A stretch of 64,000 nucleotides of DNA from Corynebacterium diphtheriae. Lineage in GTDB: Bacteria > Actinomycetota > Actinomycetes > Mycobacteriales > Mycobacteriaceae. The notes beneath the pieces are model-generated. The model was given only the letters and a program-made list of their open reading frames with translations, searched no databases and was not told where the DNA came from. How positions within the stretch are numbered: position 1 is the first letter of the stretch; the number at the start of each line of letters is the position of its first letter. Shown piece after piece: positions 37,548 through 45,793 of the stretch. Made by a program: the position numbers and the translations under genes. The stretch covers positions 1,178,001 through 1,242,000 of the forward strand of contig NZ_LN831026.1 in NCBI RefSeq assembly GCF_001457455.1, written 5' to 3'.

Positions 37548-37590
37548 AAGCCAACATTGAACACCTCACATTAGTGAGTTTTGTTGGTTT
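37548..37590 (+). promoter_or_regulatory. Nested hairpin directly before cobG
   Basis: The outer stem pairs AAGCCAACA (37548-37556) with TGTTGGTTT (37582-37590), and the inner stem is CTCAC (37565-37569) with GTGAG (37574-37578). It ends a few bases before the cobG start, which has no clear ribosome-binding site. It could be an attenuator or an operator. Confidence 0.4.
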
Positions 37591-37602
37591 TATGTGACTA
37601 CT

Positions 37603-38787
37603 ATGAGCGCCATGACTTTTCAGAAGAGCGCAGATGTGAAGTCTGCTGCTGTACTTATCGCACATCCTGACCGAAGCCGCTCCGATATGTGCCCTGGAGC
37701 GCTCAAACTTCACCATGCCAATGATGGTGCCATTGGTCGTGTTCGCTTCCCAGGTGGTCGTGTTCGTGCATCCCAATGGGAAGACATTGCTCGGATTTCT
37801 GATGAGCTAGGTGATGGCAGCATTCACATCACGACTCGAGGCAACATGCAGTTCCGAGGTGTATCAGATGAGGCAGCATTTGCAGATGTGGTTGAAGCTG
37901 CAGGATTTTTGCCTTCCCGTCGCCACGATAAGATCCGAAACATTTTGTGCTCACCTCTGAGCCCTGAGCTGTGGACGCTTACGGATGATTTGGATCAATG
38001 TCTTCTAGAAAACGACGTGGTTGCTGGCCTTTCCGGCCGTACTCTTTTTGGTTTCGATGCCGGTTCTGGCGATATCGTGAGCCAGAATCCCGATTTCGGC
38101 GTGGTGTATGTAGACGGAGCTTATCAGTTGATTTTGGGTGGTAAAACAACGAGCGTCGCTATAGCTGATTCTGATGAAGTTGCCACAATCCTCACTGCAG
38201 CTGCGGAGATTTGGCAAAATATGCGTGAAATTGAATGGCGGCTACATGAAAGTCCTGTTGCACGTCAACGGATCGCTGAGGAGCTTCATGAGCGTTTCGA
38301 CGTAGTCCGTCGTGAGGTTGCTGTCCCACGTGCTCAAGGATCTGCCCGTCCGATTGGCTGGATTTCAGCAGACGACGGTACAGTGACCTTGGGGGCAGGA
38401 TTGCGATTTGGTTTCCTGACGTCGAAGGTTGCTCGCATTCTTGCGGCTGTAGGAGCTGAGACATCGATTACGCCCTGGGCTTCACTTGTTATCCATGGTT
38501 TGAAAGAAGATGAAGCAGAAGCGGTAACAAAGGTTTTGGCACCGCAAGGTCTTATCTTTGATGCCCACTCCCCTTGGCTCAAGGTCACAGCTTGTACCGG
38601 CCTTCCAGGCTGCCAAAAGTCGCTGACCAATACGCAACAAGATGCGACGACGCTTGTCCAATCCGGTGATGAGATCAATGGTTTAGTACACTTTTCAGGG
38701 TGTGATCGCAGGTGCGGTCACCCTTTGTCACATCACACTGAATACGTTGCGGTCGGCGACGGAGAATATGAGGTTTCAGAACGGTGA
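37603..38787 (+). CDS. cobG: Precorrin-3B synthase CobG
   Basis: About 394 residues of the nitrite/sulfite reductase-like fold with siroheme-type [4Fe-4S] ligands CTGLPGCQKS and FSGCDRRCGHP, and the HITTRGNMQFRG block. CobG hydroxylates precorrin-3A with molecular oxygen before ring contraction, so it marks the aerobic pathway. The frame is open from GTG 37594; ATG 37603 is adopted. Neither has a good ribosome-binding site. It overlaps cobH by 4 bases (GTGA). Confidence 0.93.
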   Translation: MSAMTFQKSADVKSAAVLIAHPDRSRSDMCPGALKLHHANDGAIGRVRFPGGRVRASQWEDIARISDELGDGSIHITTRGNMQFRGVSDEAAFADVVEAAGFLPSRRHDKIRNILCSPLSPELWTLTDDLDQCLLENDVVAGLSGRTLFGFDAGSGDIVSQNPDFGVVYVDGAYQLILGGKTTSVAIADSDEVATILTAAAEIWQNMREIEWRLHESPVARQRIAEELHERFDVVRREVAVPRAQGSARPIGWISADDGTVTLGAGLRFGFLTSKVARILAAVGAETSITPWASLVIHGLKEDEAEAVTKVLAPQGLIFDAHSPWLKVTACTGLPGCQKSLTNTQQDATTLVQSGDEINGLVHFSGCDRRCGHPLSHHTEYVAVGDGEYEVSER

Positions 38788-39434
38788 GCTTCGAGTACAT
38801 CACAGACGGTAATGAGATCTATCGGCAATCCTTTGCCATGATTCGTGACGAGTCGGATTTAAGCCGGTTCGATGACGAACAGGCACAAATCGCGGTTCGA
38901 ATGATTCACGCAGCAGGCGAAGTTGATTTGGCGGAAGATATAGAATTGTCCACCGAAGTTGTTAATACCGCCCGTGATGCATTGCGCCGAGGCGCACCAA
39001 TCTTGACTGATGTCAATATGGTGAAAAGTGGCGTGACTCGTAAACGTTTGCCTGCAGACAACGAAGTAATCTGTCTGCTTAATGAACCTCGTTCGGTGGA
39101 ACTAGCTCGGAAACTTGGTACAACTCGATCTGCTGCCGCTGTCGAATTGTGGGAGCCACATATTGCTGGTGCAGTTGTTGCTATCGGCAATGCGCCTACT
39201 GCGCTCTTTCACCTGCTTAATTGGCTTGCTGAGGACCCGCAGCGACCACGCCCTGCTGCGATTTTGGGTATTCCTGTGGGATTCGTTGGCGCCGCAGAAT
39301 CGAAAGCAGCATTAGCCAATGTTGCCCACGACTTAGGCGTCGAATTTGTCACTGTTCACGGGCGTCGTGGCGGATCAGCTATCACCTGTGCCGCGATCAA
39401 TGCTCTGGCTACGGAAAAGGAGATTCTTCCATGA
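38784..39434 (+). CDS. cobH: Precorrin-8X methylmutase CobH
   Basis: A 216-residue enzyme moving the C-11 methyl group to C-12 to give hydrogenobyrinate. Typical blocks are RMIHAAGEVDLAEDI (catalytic His), ILTDVNMVKSGV and GIPVGFVGAAESK. The start is GTG overlapping the cobG stop, which implies translational coupling. The next gene overlaps it by 4 bases. Confidence 0.94.
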   Translation: MSFEYITDGNEIYRQSFAMIRDESDLSRFDDEQAQIAVRMIHAAGEVDLAEDIELSTEVVNTARDALRRGAPILTDVNMVKSGVTRKRLPADNEVICLLNEPRSVELARKLGTTRSAAAVELWEPHIAGAVVAIGNAPTALFHLLNWLAEDPQRPRPAAILGIPVGFVGAAESKAALANVAHDLGVEFVTVHGRRGGSAITCAAINALATEKEILP

Positions 39435-40927
39435 CAGCTGTGACCGCAGGAAAGCTTATCGGAGTCGGAGTAGGTCCTGGTGATCCTGAGCTTCTTACCG
39501 TTAAAGCAGTAAAAGCAATCAAGTCGGCAGATGTTATTGCGTTCCATGCGAAGCCGAATGGTCAATCGGCCGCTCATCGCATTGCGGAGTCGTATATTCG
39601 CCAAGACCAAGTACTCGAGTTGCTGGAATACCCTGTTACGACCGGTGTCACTGAGCATCCGGGTGGGTATGCTGGCGCTATGGCAGCATTTTATGCCAGC
39701 GTGGGCGAACGCTTACGTGATCATCTGATCGAAGGTAAGAACGTAGTAGTTCTTGCGCTTGGAGATCCGATGCTTTATAGCTCATATCAGCATATTCATC
39801 GATTGTTGTCTGAAGATTTTAACGCTGAAATCATTCCTGGTATTCCTTCGATCACTTCAGCTGCTGATGTGCTAGGAAAACCTCTATGCGAAGATGACGA
39901 TGTACTGACTATCCTTCCAGGAACATTGCCTCATAGCGAACTCGTGGCACGGCTGTCAGATTCTGATGGTGCTGTCGTCATGAAACTCGGCCGAACATTC
40001 GATAAAGTCCGCAAAGCCATGATCGAAGCTGGCGTAGCAGATCGTGCTCACGTGGTGGTACGCGTCGGAATGGCTGATCAGCATTCAGTTCCTGTCATGG
40101 AAGCAGACCCACAGGCCATTCCCTATTTCTCCGTAGCTGTGGTTCCTTCTATAACTGATACCAATGGAGACTCAGGTGATAAACAACAAGGCGAAGTAGT
40201 AGTTGTTGGACTCGGCCCAGGCGCTCATCGTTGGACAACTCCCGAAGTTATGGCTGAGCTTAAACAAGCCACCGACATCGTTGGATACTCTACGTATGTA
40301 AATCGAGTGCCGCAGCAAGCGGGACAACGTAGACACCTTTCTGATAACAAAGTCGAAGCGGAACGGGCGGCCATGGCGTTGGATATGGCAAAACAAGGCC
40401 GCAAAGTTGCTGTAGTTTCTTCTGGTGATCCTGGAGTATTTGCGATGGCAGCAGCAGTCTTGGAAACAGCTGATGACGATCAGTGGCGTGAAGTACCGGT
40501 TCGCATCATCCCAGGAATGACCGCAGCTCAAGCCGTTGCTTCTCGTGTAGGTGCACCTTTGGGGCACGATTTTGGTATGATTTCGTTGTCTAACCGTCTA
40601 AAGCCTTTCGAAATTGTAGAAAAAAGAATTCGAGCATTAGCCAGTGCTGATATGGCTTTTGCTTGCTACAACCCTGCGTCAAAAGAACGACGTTGGCAAG
40701 TCGCGCGCATGAAAGAAATCGTTAGTGAGTATCAGGCGGGATCAACACCTGTCATCGTTGCTCGTGCAGTGGGATCTGATCAAGAAACCGTCACAGTGAC
40801 GACGCTTGAAGACTTTGATCCGGATATTGTTGATATGCGAACAATGATCATTATTGGAGCATCGACGACTAAAACCTATCAAGGTGGCGATGGAGCCCGA
40901 GTATTTACCTCGCGGTGGTACACCTAG
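39431..40927 (+). CDS. cobIJ: Fused CobI-CobJ: precorrin-2 C20- and precorrin-3B C17-methyltransferase
   Basis: A 498-residue fusion. Residues 1-240 are the C20-methyltransferase CobI (IGVGVGPGDPELLTVKAVKAI, ALGDPMLYSSYQH). Residues 255-498 are the C17-methyltransferase CobJ (VVVGLGPGAHRWTTPEV, SSGDPGVFAMAAA, ACYNPASKERRWQ). Both are SAM-dependent enzymes acting before and after CobG, respectively. ATG overlaps the cobH stop. This arrangement is common in actinobacteria. Confidence 0.95.
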   Translation: MTAVTAGKLIGVGVGPGDPELLTVKAVKAIKSADVIAFHAKPNGQSAAHRIAESYIRQDQVLELLEYPVTTGVTEHPGGYAGAMAAFYASVGERLRDHLIEGKNVVVLALGDPMLYSSYQHIHRLLSEDFNAEIIPGIPSITSAADVLGKPLCEDDDVLTILPGTLPHSELVARLSDSDGAVVMKLGRTFDKVRKAMIEAGVADRAHVVVRVGMADQHSVPVMEADPQAIPYFSVAVVPSITDTNGDSGDKQQGEVVVVGLGPGAHRWTTPEVMAELKQATDIVGYSTYVNRVPQQAGQRRHLSDNKVEAERAAMALDMAKQGRKVAVVSSGDPGVFAMAAAVLETADDDQWREVPVRIIPGMTAAQAVASRVGAPLGHDFGMISLSNRLKPFEIVEKRIRALASADMAFACYNPASKERRWQVARMKEIVSEYQAGSTPVIVARAVGSDQETVTVTTLEDFDPDIVDMRTMIIIGASTTKTYQGGDGARVFTSRWYT

Positions 40928-40941
40928 TTTTTGAGCAATTA

Positions 40942-40994
40942 AATCGGTGTGGCCTCGAGCTTTTAGATGAGAAAAGCTCGAGGCCACACCGATT
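40942..40994. terminator. Bidirectional terminator, 23-bp perfect arms
   Basis: Arms 40942-40964 and 40972-40994 are exact complements with a 7-base loop. It separates convergent cobIJ and cobK. Confidence 0.92.
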
Positions 40995-41008
40995 ATTTAC
41001 ATCCGGAG

Positions 41009-41740
41009 TTACAAGGAATCAATAATTTCAGCTACCTCTGCAGCCGAGGTGGCAACATGAGTAACCTTGGGTAATTGAGGTCGTTGCACCATTACTACGT
41101 CAATACCTAGGTCACGGGCGGCATCAAGTTTGGCGTGTGTGAGCGGCCCACCAGAATTTTTGGTAACAACACAGTCTATCTGGTTATCAATCATCAATTT
41201 CTTCTCGCTTTCCAGTGTGAAAGGACCACGAGAAAGTATGAGCCGATGACGTTGAGGCAACGCCACTTGGGGATGCTCTACGGCACGTACGACGTAAAGG
41301 TTATGAGCGTCGTGAGCAAATGGGGCTAGTTGCTGTCGGCCAATTGTTAGAAAAATATGGTGATAGTCACGCGCAGCTTTATCTGCGGCTTCCTGCATTG
41401 ACGTCACTGGAATCCACCGGTCACGGGGCCTTGGCTTCCATTCGGGGCGATGTAATGCAATCAAAGGAATACCAGTAGCTCTGCTTGCTTCGGCGGCTGA
41501 AGCACTAATACGTTCTGCAAAAGGATGGGTTGCATCAATGATGACTTCAACCCCTTCGCGCAAAAGCCACTGTGTTAGCCCGGCTGGCCCTCCAAAACCT
41601 CCAATTCTGACCTCGCCGACTGGAAGCTTCGGATTGGAAACACGCCCGGCTAAGGAACTTGTCACGCGCCAACCTGCAACGTGAAGAATTGCAGCTACGT
41701 CGCGAGCTTCCCCAGTACCTCCCAAGATTAGTGCGCGCAT
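41009..41740 (-). CDS. cobK: Precorrin-6A reductase CobK
   Basis: A 243-residue NADPH-dependent reductase reducing the C18-C19 double bond of precorrin-6A. Family blocks: ALILGGTGEARDVAAIL at the N terminus, GGFGGPAGLTQWL, DATHPFAERIS and VTKNSGGPLTHAKLDAARDLGIDVVMVQRP. It overlaps cobM by 13 bases and is the last gene of the minus-strand cob operon. Confidence 0.94.
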   Translation of the reverse strand: MRALILGGTGEARDVAAILHVAGWRVTSSLAGRVSNPKLPVGEVRIGGFGGPAGLTQWLLREGVEVIIDATHPFAERISASAAEASRATGIPLIALHRPEWKPRPRDRWIPVTSMQEAADKAARDYHHIFLTIGRQQLAPFAHDAHNLYVVRAVEHPQVALPQRHRLILSRGPFTLESEKKLMIDNQIDCVVTKNSGGPLTHAKLDAARDLGIDVVMVQRPQLPKVTHVATSAAEVAEIIDSL

Positions 41741-42501
41741 GGAATCGTCCTACCGTGCTCATCTCGAGGTCGGTCATCGGAGTATAGGAATGAATCGGGG
41801 AAACCTTCAGCTCCGAGCACTTTTCCGACCACAATAATTGCTGTACGGGTAATCTCAGCACTTCGCGTCTTTTCTGCAATGTCAGCAAGTGTTCCCCGGA
41901 CAATTGCCTCCTCTGGACGAGAGGCGTAAGCAACCACAGCCGCTGGACAATACTCACCATAGTGAGGAAGCAGCTCTGATACGACACGGTCAATGTCATG
42001 CGCTGCGAGATGGATACACAAAGTTGCGCCGCTCTTACCTAAAGTAGGCAGGTCCTCACCTTGTGGCATAGCTGACGCACGACCTGAAACTCGAGTGAGG
42101 ATGACTGTTTGACCGACAGTAGGGACGGTAAGCTCATGTCCTAATGCTGCGGCAACAGCAGCAAAAGCGGGTACTCCTGGGACAATTTGATAGTCAATCC
42201 CCAACGCAGTGAGCCTGCGAGCTTGCTCTGCCACTGCCGAATAAATTGAGGGGTCACCAGACTGCAGCCGAGCAACATCATGCCCATTCTTATGCGCAGC
42301 AACAATTTTTTCCATGATCTGGTCAAGCGGCATACGGGCTGTATTAATCACCTCAGCGTTTTGTGGAACCGATTCCAACACTTCTGGTGGGACAATTGAT
42401 CCAGCGTACATGCACACCTGTGCCGATTTGATGATGTTATGCGCACGAAGTGTAAGAAGATCTGCAGCGCCGGGGCCTGCACCAATGAAGTAAACTGTCA
42501 T
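41728..42501 (-). CDS. cobM: Precorrin-4 C11-methyltransferase CobM
   Basis: A 257-residue SAM-dependent tetrapyrrole methylase, recognised from YFIGAGPGAADLLTLRA, MYAGSIVPPEVL, ARLQSGDPSIYSA and YQIVPGVPAFAA. It lies 26 bases after cobL and overlaps cobK, as part of the minus-strand operon. Confidence 0.95.
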   Translation of the reverse strand: MTVYFIGAGPGAADLLTLRAHNIIKSAQVCMYAGSIVPPEVLESVPQNAEVINTARMPLDQIMEKIVAAHKNGHDVARLQSGDPSIYSAVAEQARRLTALGIDYQIVPGVPAFAAVAAALGHELTVPTVGQTVILTRVSGRASAMPQGEDLPTLGKSGATLCIHLAAHDIDRVVSELLPHYGEYCPAAVVAYASRPEEAIVRGTLADIAEKTRSAEITRTAIIVVGKVLGAEGFPDSFLYSDDRPRDEHGRTIPCAH

Positions 42502-42527
42502 AATGAATTAACCTTGTTGCTTTCTAC

Positions 42528-43808
42528 TCAGAGTTCCTTTGTCAATGCTTTTACTACGGTCCATTGGTGTACCGGTAATGCAGGTTTCATGGTGATGAAT
42601 GAGCCCACTGTGTGCTCATGCGAAATAGCAAACGAACTGATAGTTCCACCAAATTGTTTACGCAGTGCCCAAAGCATTTGTTCGCTTTCTACTGTCACTG
42701 CGTTGGCTACTAATCGACCCCCTACTGGTAGGCGTTTCCATGCGGCCTCGAACACGCCCGGAGCGGTAAGTCCACCGCCGATGAAGATGACGTCGGGGTT
42801 GTCTGGAACATCGTCAAATGCTCTGGGGGCGCTTTGCTGCACTGCTATCCTATCGGATACCCCGAGGTTGATTGCATTGCTGAGGATTCGTTCGCGACGT
42901 TCTTCCGATATTTCGAAGCAGACAGCTGTCGTTTGTGGCGTTGAACGCAGCCATTCGATAGCGATGGAACCGGATCCGCCTCCGATATCCCAGAGAGTTT
43001 CATGAGGTTTAGGAGCCAAAGCTGATATCGTGAGTGCTCGGACGTGTTGTTTTGTGAGCTGACCATCGGTGACGTACTCGGAGTCTGGTAGTCCTGGTAC
43101 TCTACTTCGGGTGGCGGCGAGTGGGCGTATCGCGATAACGTTCAATGCTGAATCGTTCGACGGGTAGTCAGTAGCTGCTCCTGAAGTAATTGTTTCGCTA
43201 ACGCTGCCGATATCGCTCAGAACGGTTACTTCTGCGGTGCTTTGACCTAAAGAAATAAGGTGTTCACAGATCTCGTGTGGAGACTCATGGTTGCGTCCTA
43301 ATACTAGGAAACGGTCACCTTGTTCGATTGCTAATGTGAGATGTGCGATGGGATGGGTGACGAGGCTGTAGACGCTTGTTGTATCTAGTGCCCAACCGAG
43401 TCGAGCACACGCTAGCGATGCCGATGATGGCTGCGGAATCACGGTCATGCTGTGATTTGGAAGCAGTCGGTGGAGTGTGCTGCCGATACCGTGAAACATG
43501 GGGTCACCGGATCCAAGGACTACGACTTCTTTGTCGATGAATTCAGCGAAGAGTGCTGGGATTGCTGGAACAAGCGGAGATGGCCATGCGATTCGGTCGC
43601 CTTGGAAATCTTCGGGGAGCAGTCCGAGTTGGCGTTTGGATCCGATGATGATTGTGGCCTGGCGTAGTGCGGTGCGAGCTTGTGCACCAAGTTCTTCTAC
43701 ACCGCCAGCTCCAATTCCGACGACGGTAATGCTACCGGTGTGTGCTTGGCCATCGTCGTTTTTGGGGCGTCCCAATTCAGAAACGCGCGCGGTTGCTTCC
43801 ATACTCAT
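42528..43808 (-). CDS. cobL: Precorrin-6Y C5,15-methyltransferase (decarboxylating) CobL
   Basis: A 426-residue two-domain enzyme. The N-terminal CbiE-type methylase (VVGIGAGGVEELGAQAR, LGSGDPMFHGIG) is followed by a C-terminal CbiT-type Rossmann methyltransferase (LWDIGGGSGSIAIEWLR). It methylates C5 and C15 and decarboxylates the C12 acetate chain. The gene begins 22 bases after the SDR gene, suggesting co-transcription with it. Confidence 0.95.
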   Translation of the reverse strand: MSMEATARVSELGRPKNDDGQAHTGSITVVGIGAGGVEELGAQARTALRQATIIIGSKRQLGLLPEDFQGDRIAWPSPLVPAIPALFAEFIDKEVVVLGSGDPMFHGIGSTLHRLLPNHSMTVIPQPSSASLACARLGWALDTTSVYSLVTHPIAHLTLAIEQGDRFLVLGRNHESPHEICEHLISLGQSTAEVTVLSDIGSVSETITSGAATDYPSNDSALNVIAIRPLAATRSRVPGLPDSEYVTDGQLTKQHVRALTISALAPKPHETLWDIGGGSGSIAIEWLRSTPQTTAVCFEISEERRERILSNAINLGVSDRIAVQQSAPRAFDDVPDNPDVIFIGGGLTAPGVFEAAWKRLPVGGRLVANAVTVESEQMLWALRKQFGGTISSFAISHEHTVGSFITMKPALPVHQWTVVKALTKEL

Positions 43809-43830
43809 AGTTTCTCTACTTTACCCCGTT

Positions 43831-44607
43831 TTAGCGTGGCATTTTGCGCCAAATTCGGCGTGGGACGAGCCTCATTATTGTGGCAAGAATCGCTAGCTTC
43901 GACGGTATCCATAGAGTTGTGCTTGTAGATTTTTCTTTTGTTGATCGAGTAATTGCTGAGCAAATCGCTTCGGCGACGATGTTGGGAGTAACTGACATAG
44001 GAGCGGGTTTCATTCCTCGAGTCATGTGTCCGATAACGAAACCTGGTCGAGCGATGATCATTTTTACTGAGCTGCCATGAAGAGAGTCGGCAAGTCCTTG
44101 GCTGAATGCATCGAGTCCGGCTTTGGTCGATCCGTATACGTAGTTGGCCCGTCGAGGCCGCCATCCTGCGATAGATGAAAATACAGTGATCGTAGATGTA
44201 TGTGTTTGTCGTTTCATGATGTCGGCAAGCACTGTAAGCGCAACAATTTGTGCCGTGTAGTCTATCGTAGCGATTTCAGCAGCATGCGCTTCGTCTGATT
44301 CGGCTTTATTCTGGTCACCGAGGGTTCCGAAACTGACTACGGCATGATCAATACGTGGAATTTGGCTGATTATCGGCCTTATCGACGTAAAATCTGTTGC
44401 GTTGAATTCTCGGACCTCGACGTTGCGGGCTCCTAGCTCTTTGAGCACCGACACTAGTCCCCCACGGGTGGTAAGACGTTCTGATTGTCGCGCTAAGAGA
44501 ACAAAGTCGCGGTTGCAAGCAAGATTGATGGCAATCCTCCCTGCGATTTCGCTTGAAGCTCCTACAATGACGACAGTTTCTGTTACTTTTTTCATGTTGT
44601 AGCTCAT
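43831..44607 (-). CDS. Short-chain reductase similar to DprE2
   Basis: A 258-residue SDR with nucleotide motif VVIVGASSEIAGRIA and the active-site block SSIAGWRPRRANYVYGSTKAGLD (Tyr and Lys three residues apart). The late block RPGFVIGHMTRGMKPAPMSV and the end LVPRRIWRKMPR closely echo DprE2, the reductase making decaprenylphosphoryl-arabinose for cell-wall arabinan. Corynebacteria are reported to have a second, partly redundant reductase of this type, which this could be. It overlaps pepQ by 4 bases and precedes cobL. Confidence 0.8.
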   Translation of the reverse strand: MSYNMKKVTETVVIVGASSEIAGRIAINLACNRDFVLLARQSERLTTRGGLVSVLKELGARNVEVREFNATDFTSIRPIISQIPRIDHAVVSFGTLGDQNKAESDEAHAAEIATIDYTAQIVALTVLADIMKRQTHTSTITVFSSIAGWRPRRANYVYGSTKAGLDAFSQGLADSLHGSSVKMIIARPGFVIGHMTRGMKPAPMSVTPNIVAEAICSAITRSTKEKSTSTTLWIPSKLAILATIMRLVPRRIWRKMPR

Positions 44608-45743
44608 TGCAATGTTCGCGGCTGGTTGTTTAAACGTTCACAGCCTGATTCAGTAACGACGACTATGTCCTCGATTCGGGCGCCGTATTTTCCTGGAATA
44701 TAGATTCCTGGCTCAATGGAAAACGCCATTCCAGGTTGAAGTACTAACTTATTCCCTTTCATAATGAAGGGTTCTTCGTGAGTAGATAGTCCGATTCCAT
44801 GTCCGGTTCGGTGAATGAAATATTCTCCATATCCTGCTTGCGTGATGATCTCTCGCGCGACATTATCTACAGATTCGGCCGTTACCCCTGGGCGAACGTG
44901 AGCTACTGCAGACTCTTGGGCTTTTTCTAGTACTGCGTATAAATTTTTAGCGTCGGAGGGCAGATGTTGTGGACCACCAACAACAAAAGTGCGCGTGCAA
45001 TCCGAATGATACCCAGCTCCAAAAGTTCCTCCGATATCAACGACCACAATGTCACCAGTATTGAGGATACGGTCTGAAAAATCATGGTGCGGATTCGCCC
45101 CATTGGGTCCACTTCCAACAATAATGAAATCAATTGCGGAATGTTCTTGGGCTATTAGGCGATGAAGATCTTGTGCAACTTCGGCTTCTGTACGGCCTGC
45201 AGTAATCAGGTGGGGAACTTCGGCGTGAACTCGGTCGATTGCTTCACCAGCCGAGCGAAGTTGTGAGATTTCATCAGGGTCTTTATTGATAAAAAGCTCG
45301 CTCATCACAGTATGAGCTAATACAAATGAAACCCCTTGTCCTGCAAGCCCCATCAGGCTAATAAGGTGTGCCGCTTCAAGGTGATCATCAACTCCGATTA
45401 CATCCGCGTCGCGAAGCGGCGATAAGGCATGCATAGCTAGGGTATGTGCGTCTTCCCCATCATCCCAATACTGAATTGTAACGCCCATTTCCGTTATGGC
45501 GCTGCGAACCACATCGCCACGATCAACTGAGGGCACAACCAATACCGCATCAGATAGTGAAGAAAACCCTGCAGGGATAATCAAAGCACTAAAACGCTCG
45601 TGAGTATCTATGCGTAGACCAGTGAGATATTCCAGCTGTGGTCCTGGGCCAATTACCACACCACGGAGCCCGTGATTGATTGCCCCTTGAGAAGCTTGCT
45701 GGAGTCTTTTTGCATACACACTTGAAGGAAATGTATTGATCAT
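44604..45743 (-). CDS. pepQ: Xaa-Pro aminopeptidase / dipeptidase, M24 family
   Basis: A 379-residue metallopeptidase with an N-terminal creatinase-like domain and C-terminal pita-bread domain. Metal ligands are visible in VVVDIGGTFGAGYHSDCTRT (two Asp), FIHRTGHGIGLSTHEEP (His) and FSIEPGIYIPGKYGARIEDI (two Glu). It cleaves proline-containing dipeptides or peptides. It heads the minus-strand operon into SDR and cobL-M-K. Confidence 0.9.
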   Translation of the reverse strand: MINTFPSSVYAKRLQQASQGAINHGLRGVVIGPGPQLEYLTGLRIDTHERFSALIIPAGFSSLSDAVLVVPSVDRGDVVRSAITEMGVTIQYWDDGEDAHTLAMHALSPLRDADVIGVDDHLEAAHLISLMGLAGQGVSFVLAHTVMSELFINKDPDEISQLRSAGEAIDRVHAEVPHLITAGRTEAEVAQDLHRLIAQEHSAIDFIIVGSGPNGANPHHDFSDRILNTGDIVVVDIGGTFGAGYHSDCTRTFVVGGPQHLPSDAKNLYAVLEKAQESAVAHVRPGVTAESVDNVAREIITQAGYGEYFIHRTGHGIGLSTHEEPFIMKGNKLVLQPGMAFSIEPGIYIPGKYGARIEDIVVVTESGCERLNNQPRTLQ

Positions 45744-45758
45744 AGTGATTAATAGTAA

Positions 45759-45781
45759 ACCTCGGTGTCACACACCGAGGT
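45759..45781 (-). terminator. Terminator of the HelY-like helicase gene
   Basis: 10-bp perfect arms (ACCTCGGTGT / ACACCGAGGT) with a 3-base loop are followed on the minus strand by TTTACTATT. It lies between the helicase stop and pepQ. Confidence 0.75.
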
Positions 45782-45793
45782 AGTTAATGAAAT

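Noticed and set aside
42439..43005. 188-codon open frame on the plus strand across cobM and cobL
   Set aside because: It spans the junction of two certain genes on the other strand and shows no domain.
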